Part shown: positions 7,391 through 11,250 of the stretch, piece after piece
How positions within the stretch are numbered: the first letter of the stretch is position 1
Layout: each line of letters begins with the position of its first letter
NCBI GenBank assembly: GCA_948471335.1
Contig: CAOKRZ010000025.1
Span: 1 to 11,250, forward strand
Direction of reading: 5' to 3'
Source: an uncultured Christensenella sp.
GTDB taxonomy: Bacteria > Bacillota > Clostridia > Christensenellales > UBA1242
DNA length: 11,250 nt
Program-made: the position numbers and the translations under genes
The notes under the pieces: model-generated
What the model saw: the letters and a program-made list of their open reading frames with translations, nothing else
What the model was told of the DNA's origin: nothing
Databases searched by the model: none

Positions 7391-7610
7391 GCTTAAATCT
7401 TATGGCTTCTGGACAGCCCTCGCAAGCGCCATGGTTGTGCTTGTCGGTGCAATCGGCAAATGTTTTGGTTTCTCTGTTGAAGGGGAAATCGTTTCAAACA
7501 TTGTTATGGCAATTGCAGGGGTGCTTGTCGTTTTTGGAGTGGTGACAATGCCACAAAAAAATGACGAGGAACAAGAGGAAGATAAGGACAAGGAAGATAA
7601 AGAAAAATAA
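7380..7610 (+). CDS. Two-helix holin-like membrane protein
   Basis: A 76-residue protein with two predicted transmembrane helices (about residues 9-30 and 37-57) joined by a short turn, then a very charged tail (60-76) alternating Asp, Glu and Lys. Size, topology and the FWxAL start resemble phi-LC3-type class II holins. AAAGGAGG precedes the ATG within the upstream holin gene. Holins normally open the membrane for an endolysin, but none is present; the gene is the last of the module. It could also modulate the upstream holin. Confidence 0.68.
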   Translation: MKNKLKSYGFWTALASAMVVLVGAIGKCFGFSVEGEIVSNIVMAIAGVLVVFGVVTMPQKNDEEQEEDKDKEDKEK

Positions 7611-7640
7611 AAAGGGGAGCAATTAAAGCTCCTCTTTTTT
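7611..7640. terminator. Bidirectional terminator ending the capsid module
   Basis: AAAGGGGAGC (7611-7620) pairs with GCTCCTCTTT (7628-7637) around a seven-base AT loop, with one G:U wobble, followed by a T run. The minus strand also has a T-rich tail, so the hairpin can stop the convergent lipoprotein transcript as well. Confidence 0.87.
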
Positions 7641-7662
7641 GTACGCGCCATTTGCACGCAAA

Positions 7663-9693
7663 TTATTCCATTAAGTAAATTCCTGTTTGGAAACGATAGT
7701 TTTTGTCATAGTCGCCAGGCGTCCTCAAAACTTCATATTGAATTTCAATGTAGTCACACATGTTGTCGCCAGTCAGCTTCTCGTAGTTGAACATGCCTGT
7801 GCGATAGAACGTGCCAGTCTCTTCAATTTCTTCAGCTGATGACTCAATGATTTTGTAATAGTCAACAACCTTGCTTGAGCCGATCAGACTGATTGGATTT
7901 CCTGCTCTGACTTGCCCAGTGTAGCCAACATATTTGCCTTTTCTAACCATGCCTTGACTTAAAATTCCGCCATCCATTTCAGGTTTGAACGCGCCAACCT
8001 TAATTCCGTCGTCATAAGTGAAACCCCAGTCAGCATATTGTGGATCACGATATTTTTCTTCAAGCCCTGCAAACTTTGCAATTTGTCCATAGTCGCCATC
8101 TGGCAAATCGCCTTCAAACCAGTCAAATTCTCCAGCTGGAACTCTCAAACGCTCTGTTCCCCAGCGCTTCCATTCTCCATTGATGAAAAGGTTGAGGTGA
8201 ACATTGATTTCAAGCACTTGAGAAACGTTATAGCCTTCTTTTTTGTTGTCGTTGCCGCTGTAGCGAACTGCAATATAGAGGTTGTCAAACGAAAATTCTT
8301 CCTTAAGCATGATCACTGCGCTTTGATATTCACGCTCTGGAATCTTTGCAAACTCATCGCCTTCATGACTGATAAAGAAATCATTTCCCCAAAGGTCTTG
8401 GAATTGTGAATTGAGATATCGATTGTTGATTGTTAAATCGTCCCCATTGACATTTCCAATTGTGACATATTCATACGCTGTGTTAATGATATTTTTGACC
8501 GTTTCTTCATACTGTCTTTGCACAGTTATGTTTTGCTGAGGTGTTCCGTCTTGAACGTAATAGTTTTTCACCGTTGTTCCGTCGGCTTCATATTCAATCA
8601 CAAGTGTCGCACCGCTTGTGTAGGTGAATGACTCTTGCATTGCGTTTGTGCCAATAAGCTTTTCACAAACAAAGTCGGCAAGCTTTGCCCTGTTGTCTTC
8701 TGAGAAACCAATGTATGATCCATTCTTCTTAAACTCAGCTTTGATCTTCGCAAGCTCCGCATCAATGTTTGAGCCAGGAACGGAAACCGTCAAACCATTC
8801 ACTTGAATGTCAACAGGCTCAGCCTCCAAAGCATAGCAATAAAGCACATATTCAATCGCTTTGACAACATCGCTTTGCTTGCCGTCTTTGACTAAGTCTT
8901 CAAGGACGGTGTTTGTGTTTTCTGGGATTTCTCCAAGCGTTTGATTGTTTGTAAGCATCGTTGAGAGATAGTCAAGACGGAGGTTTTCGTTATATTGCAG
9001 CGAATCTCTATAAAATGAGTTTGAGTTATCCTTAAAATCTTTGGCAGTAATATCAAAATAAACAGAGTAATCATTAATTTTAAAGTAAATATTCCCATTT
9101 TTATCTGTATTAAAATCATTGCCGTTTAATGCGTCAATAATAGAAGTATATTTTGTTTTGCCATCAGGAGTTGTTATTTTATAGTCATAATTAAACGTCC
9201 AATTCCAAGCCTTATCAGTATCAGCTTTGATTGCAAAATATGAGATTGAGTTTGTGGTTTCCGTTGATGCCTTTTTTTCTGTAACGCTTGTTATTTCAGC
9301 TGCATCTGTGATTTGATATCTGATTGAGTCATAGAAATATTCAGGATAGGTTGTGCTGAGTCCAAATTGACTTGCTAATCCACTATCATAATAACCATAA
9401 GCACCAACTAAATAATAACTTATCCACGCAGAAAAGTTTGCATAATAATTGGCATAGACTTCATCAATGTTTGTGCCGCTGTCATTTCGATAAAGCAGCT
9501 TTGTGCCATATAGTGGGTGGGTGAGTGACTCTTGCATTTTTTTGTTGAATTCTTCTTCTGTGATTTTTCCACTATCCAAATCTTCAACAAGTTGTTCTTG
9601 TTCGTCAGACGTTGCACCAGAACAAGCCGTGCATATAAATGCAAGGCAAAAAATCAACAATAAACTAAAAATTTTGACAAAATTCTTTTTCAT
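7663..9693 (-). CDS. Large predicted lipoprotein of unknown function
   Basis: A 676-residue secreted or surface protein. From ATG 9693 it opens with a basic n-region (MKKN), a hydrophobic core (FSLLLIFCLAFI) and CTAC, giving a probable lipid-anchored Cys at residue 24. The lipobox is atypical because Cys replaces Leu at -3. The mature part is acidic and Tyr-rich, with mixed helical and beta sequence and no motif I recognise. Blocks such as ITVQRQYEETVKNIINTAYEYV occur mid-protein. ATG 9693 is preferred over TTG 9711, because a promoter (9701-9729) places the transcript start at that ATG and the TTG would lie in the promoter spacer. The stretch coding for about residues 70-235 is visibly more AT-rich than the rest. 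It ends at the terminator shared with the capsid module. Confidence 0.85.
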   Translation of the reverse strand: MKKNFVKIFSLLLIFCLAFICTACSGATSDEQEQLVEDLDSGKITEEEFNKKMQESLTHPLYGTKLLYRNDSGTNIDEVYANYYANFSAWISYYLVGAYGYYDSGLASQFGLSTTYPEYFYDSIRYQITDAAEITSVTEKKASTETTNSISYFAIKADTDKAWNWTFNYDYKITTPDGKTKYTSIIDALNGNDFNTDKNGNIYFKINDYSVYFDITAKDFKDNSNSFYRDSLQYNENLRLDYLSTMLTNNQTLGEIPENTNTVLEDLVKDGKQSDVVKAIEYVLYCYALEAEPVDIQVNGLTVSVPGSNIDAELAKIKAEFKKNGSYIGFSEDNRAKLADFVCEKLIGTNAMQESFTYTSGATLVIEYEADGTTVKNYYVQDGTPQQNITVQRQYEETVKNIINTAYEYVTIGNVNGDDLTINNRYLNSQFQDLWGNDFFISHEGDEFAKIPEREYQSAVIMLKEEFSFDNLYIAVRYSGNDNKKEGYNVSQVLEINVHLNLFINGEWKRWGTERLRVPAGEFDWFEGDLPDGDYGQIAKFAGLEEKYRDPQYADWGFTYDDGIKVGAFKPEMDGGILSQGMVRKGKYVGYTGQVRAGNPISLIGSSKVVDYYKIIESSAEEIEETGTFYRTGMFNYEKLTGDNMCDYIEIQYEVLRTPGDYDKNYRFQTGIYLME

Positions 9694-9700
9694 TAGTTTT

Positions 9701-9729
9701 AGTATACTCAATTTTCCTTAAGAAATCAA
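9701..9729 (-). promoter_or_regulatory. Sigma-A promoter giving a leaderless lipoprotein message
   Basis: On the minus strand TTGATT (9724-9729) and TATACT (9701-9706) are 17 bases apart. Seven bases separate TATACT from ATG 9693, so transcription would start at or beside the start codon. No ribosome binding site fits this ATG. Confidence 0.62.
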
Positions 9730-9730
9730 A

Positions 9731-9757
9731 TAAAAAGAGTGATTTCTCACTCTTTTC
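9731..9757. terminator. Terminator of the 340-residue lipoprotein gene
   Basis: AAAAGAGTGA (9733-9742) and TCACTCTTTT (9747-9756) form a perfect 10-bp stem with a TTTC loop. On the minus strand a run of T follows the stem, so it terminates the upstream 340-residue lipoprotein gene and insulates the next promoter, which starts two bases beyond. Confidence 0.87.
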
Positions 9758-9764
9758 ATTTTTG

Positions 9765-10787
9765 TTATTGCATAGAAATTTCATTCGATGATTCAATCGC
9801 ATCGCGCCAAAGCGTGTTTTCATCGCCAAATTGGAATGAAAAACTGCCTTTCTCTTCATATCTTGCTCCGTTAGCACTGTTTTTTGTAAATTTTTCATAT
9901 CCATCAGTGAGAATATTGAAAGAATTGAAATACATTGTTTTGTTAACGGTATGCTTTTCACTGGTTATTACAACTGGCCAATTTCCTGCTCCTAAGCCAG
10001 GGAGAGTGCTGTTTGAATAAGCTGAGAATCTTGCATTATCAGGCAAGATCACTTTGTTGAAAAACAGATAAACATTTTCTGCATTAGGAGAGAATTTATT
10101 TTCTTTGGTTGCAAATTCAATAGTATTTGTTCGAATGAAATTATTTACTTCTATTGATATTGAGCCATCAGCATTGAGCATTAAATTATTCAAATCGATT
10201 TCCACAGTAAAATATACTTCTTTTGTGCTCATTTTTGCTAAATAAAGAGCAGTTACTTCATTTGTTTCAAGATTAATATCATAACCAAGAGTATCGGTAT
10301 TAGAAGAATTTTGTCCAGCATACGTCTTTCTTAAAATTTTATCCTTATTCTCTTCAATTGCGTTGAAGAGGGCGGTTTTTTGTTCGGCTGAAAGGTCTGC
10401 AATGTCGGTTGGAAGTTGTGGTTTTTGTTCAACATCGCCGCTGCCGATGTCGCCACTTGGTGGAACGTCTCCGCTTGTGATATCTCCGCTTGGAAGCTGT
10501 GGCTCTCCACTTGGGATTTCTTCTCCACTTGTGATATCTCCGCTGCTGATGCCAGGAAGTCCGCTTGGGATTTCTCCACTTGGGACTGTTTGTTCATAAG
10601 GTGGTTTTACAGGTTCTTTTGGTGTTTTTACGCAGCCTGAAAGGAAGCGAGCGCCCAAAAACAATCCAGCTAATTGAAAAGCTGCGCCCAAAGTCATGAT
10701 TGGGTGTTCTTTAAAGTTTTTCCAGATTCTGGCAAGGGCAACTCTTGCAGTCAGCTTAACCATTCCGTTTGTTTTCTTTTCTTTCAT
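9765..10787 (-). CDS. Predicted lipoprotein with Ser-Gly repeat linker, function unknown
   Basis: A 340-residue protein. Its basic N-terminal stretch of about 28 residues is unusually long, followed by a hydrophobic segment (about 30-48) and the lipobox LSGC with Cys52. A Pro-rich piece and a degenerate Ser-Gly linker (residues 69-119; PSGEIPSG, SSGDITSG, PSGDITSG, PSGDIGSG) space a C-terminal globular domain (about 125-340) from the membrane. That domain is beta-rich by eye (VYFTVEIDLNNLML, SISIEVNNFIR, GSFSFQFGDE) and I do not recognise it. Alternatively the N-terminus is an uncleaved membrane anchor. AGGAG stands before ATG 10787, a promoter lies at 10816-10844, and a terminator follows the gene, so it is transcribed alone. 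The C-terminal coding part is clearly more AT-rich than the linker part. Confidence 0.83.
   Translation of the reverse strand: MKEKKTNGMVKLTARVALARIWKNFKEHPIMTLGAAFQLAGLFLGARFLSGCVKTPKEPVKPPYEQTVPSGEIPSGLPGISSGDITSGEEIPSGEPQLPSGDITSGDVPPSGDIGSGDVEQKPQLPTDIADLSAEQKTALFNAIEENKDKILRKTYAGQNSSNTDTLGYDINLETNEVTALYLAKMSTKEVYFTVEIDLNNLMLNADGSISIEVNNFIRTNTIEFATKENKFSPNAENVYLFFNKVILPDNARFSAYSNSTLPGLGAGNWPVVITSEKHTVNKTMYFNSFNILTDGYEKFTKNSANGARYEEKGSFSFQFGDENTLWRDAIESSNEISMQ
10431..10583 (-). repeat. Degenerate in-frame Ser-Gly repeat tract
   Basis: About nine short units of the form (P/S/T)SG(D/E)(I/V) within the 340-residue lipoprotein gene. On the plus strand the near-identical strings CTTGTGATATCTCCGCT and CACTTGGGATTTCT recur. 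This is a flexible surface linker whose unit number could change by slippage or recombination. Spacing is irregular, so it is not a CRISPR array. Confidence 0.8.
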
Positions 10788-10815
10788 AGGTTTATTCTCC
10801 TGTATTTATATATAT

Positions 10816-10844
10816 ATTCTATCATATAAAGCGTGCAAAATCAA
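10816..10844 (-). promoter_or_regulatory. Sigma-A promoter of the 340-residue lipoprotein gene
   Basis: TTGATT (10839-10844) and TAGAAT (10816-10821) on the minus strand, 17 bases apart. TGA directly ahead of TAGAAT makes an extended -10. The transcript would start near 10809, about 20 bases ahead of ATG 10787, leaving room for the AGGAG site. Its -35 hexamer is the same TTGATT as that of the 676-residue lipoprotein gene. Confidence 0.68.
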
Positions 10845-10923
10845 TACTTTTGTCAAAAAGAAGAGAAAAAACAGTGAATAAAGCACAAAAAACGACAAAT
10901 AATTTTCAGATTTGAAGATTTTT

Positions 10924-10932
10924 TGATATCAT
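10924..10932 (+). promoter_or_regulatory. Extended -10 promoter of the comEC-like gene
   Basis: TGATATCAT has the TGn extension and a -10-like hexamer. A weak TTTTCA lies 18 bases further upstream (10903-10908). Exactly seven bases separate the hexamer from ATG 10940, so the message would be leaderless. Confidence 0.45.
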
Positions 10933-10939
10933 ATAGCCA

Positions 10940-11250
10940 ATGGCACAAAGGAAGAAGGGGAACTTTGTTTTTTATCGTGGGGCATTCTATGGATTTTTGA
11001 CCCTTCTTTTTGGTATAACTTTGGCGCGAGGGATTTTTGCCGCCGAGGTGCGCAGTCTTGTGATTGCTTCGATAGGGCTTGTGTTTCTTCTATGTGTCAC
11101 GCTTTTTAAAAGAAAGTGGAAGGCGCTTCTTGTACTTCTTGCTTTTTTCTTTGCAGGGCAAGGGTTATATTTTGCTGGCATGGCGTTTTGGGGCGGAAAT
11201 GACTATCAAGGCAGCGTTGTTGTCGTTGGAAGGGTTGATGATCAGTTGTA
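10940..11250 (+). CDS. comEC: ComEC/Rec2-type DNA uptake channel protein (N-terminal part)
   Basis: The first 103 codons of a membrane protein cut by the right edge. Two hydrophobic blocks are visible at about residues 15-34 (YGFLTLLFGITLARGIF) and 40-75. They are followed by GNDYQGSVVVVGRVDDQL, matching the start of the DUF4131 domain where ComEC proteins have the signature V.GrV.d. ComEC forms the inner-membrane channel for single-stranded DNA during natural transformation. No ribosome binding site precedes ATG 10940; the AGGAAGAAGGGG run is inside the frame. That fits the leaderless promoter proposed just upstream. The gene is chromosomal in character and divergent from the lipoprotein gene. 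The OB-fold, competence and metallo-beta-lactamase domains would lie beyond the edge. Confidence 0.82.
   Translation, partial: MAQRKKGNFVFYRGAFYGFLTLLFGITLARGIFAAEVRSLVIASIGLVFLLCVTLFKRKWKALLVLLAFFFAGQGLYFAGMAFWGGNDYQGSVVVVGRVDDQL

Noticed and set aside
8038..8409. 123-codon open frame opposite the 676-residue lipoprotein gene
   Set aside because: No ribosome binding site or promoter, and composition typical of an antisense shadow of a real gene.
9709..9711. TTG as the start of the large lipoprotein (682 residues)
   Set aside because: AAGGA lies only three bases upstream, and the TTG falls in the spacer of a good promoter, so it would not be on the transcript.
10431..10583. CRISPR-like repeat array
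   Set aside because: Units are short, irregular and in frame inside a coding sequence; they encode a Ser-Gly linker.
10363..10599. Long open frames on both strands across the Ser-Gly repeat tract
   Set aside because: They arise from the repetitive, GC-richer linker codons read in other frames; they lack ribosome binding sites and give low-complexity peptides.
1..11250. tRNA or rRNA gene, insertion sequence, integrase or toxin-antitoxin pair
   Set aside because: Looked for on both strands; no cloverleaf-like segment, transposase motif, recombinase motif or paired small toxin genes could be supported.

Overview
The window comes from a low-GC bacterium that uses the standard code (TGG for Trp, TGA as a stop). 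It has strong AGGAGG-type ribosome binding sites, sigma-A-type promoters and lipoprotein-type signal peptides. Together these point to the Bacillota, probably an uncultured clostridial or Christensenellales-like gut lineage. The lineage is an inference from style; no marker gene is present.

Left flank (1-405): the 5' part of an ABC-transporter ATPase gene of the nitrate/taurine/thiamine-precursor type on the minus strand. Its putative promoter overlaps a 17-bp palindrome.

Central module (406-7640, plus strand): a compact set of phage structural genes with its own promoter (TTGAAT-N17-TATCAT) and a strong terminator at the end. The order is a small-terminase-like protein, a Cys-rich zinc-ribbon-like protein, portal, scaffold, major capsid protein, internal terminator, small conserved virion protein, head-completion/connector protein, tail-hub or neck protein, BhlA/UviB-type holin, and a second two-helix holin-like protein. 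All reading frames are intact, most are coupled by ATGA or similar overlaps, and ribosome binding sites are good. The window holds no terminase large subunit, endolysin, tail fibre, integrase, repressor or replication gene. Chromosomal-type genes bound the module on both sides, so these genes are not simply off the edge. The module could build a podovirus-like procapsid with portal, neck and holins but lacks a packaging motor. It may be a domesticated capsid or gene-transfer-agent-like particle, a satellite-type element, or a decayed prophage with an unusually clean structural core. This is the most interesting part of the window.

Right part (7663-10787, minus strand): two separately transcribed predicted lipoprotein genes that converge on the capsid module. 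One encodes 676 residues and appears to be leaderless. The other encodes 340 residues and carries a degenerate Ser-Gly repeat linker behind an LSGC lipobox. Neither has a recognised function.

Right edge (10940-11250, plus strand): the N-terminal part of a ComEC/Rec2-type DNA-uptake channel gene, divergent from the 340-residue lipoprotein gene and probably read from an extended -10 promoter as a leaderless message. A 14-bp near-repeat (13 of 14 identical) lies at 429-442 and 10927-10940. It is either a shared -10 region or a trace of element boundaries. No tRNA, rRNA, CRISPR array or insertion sequence was seen.
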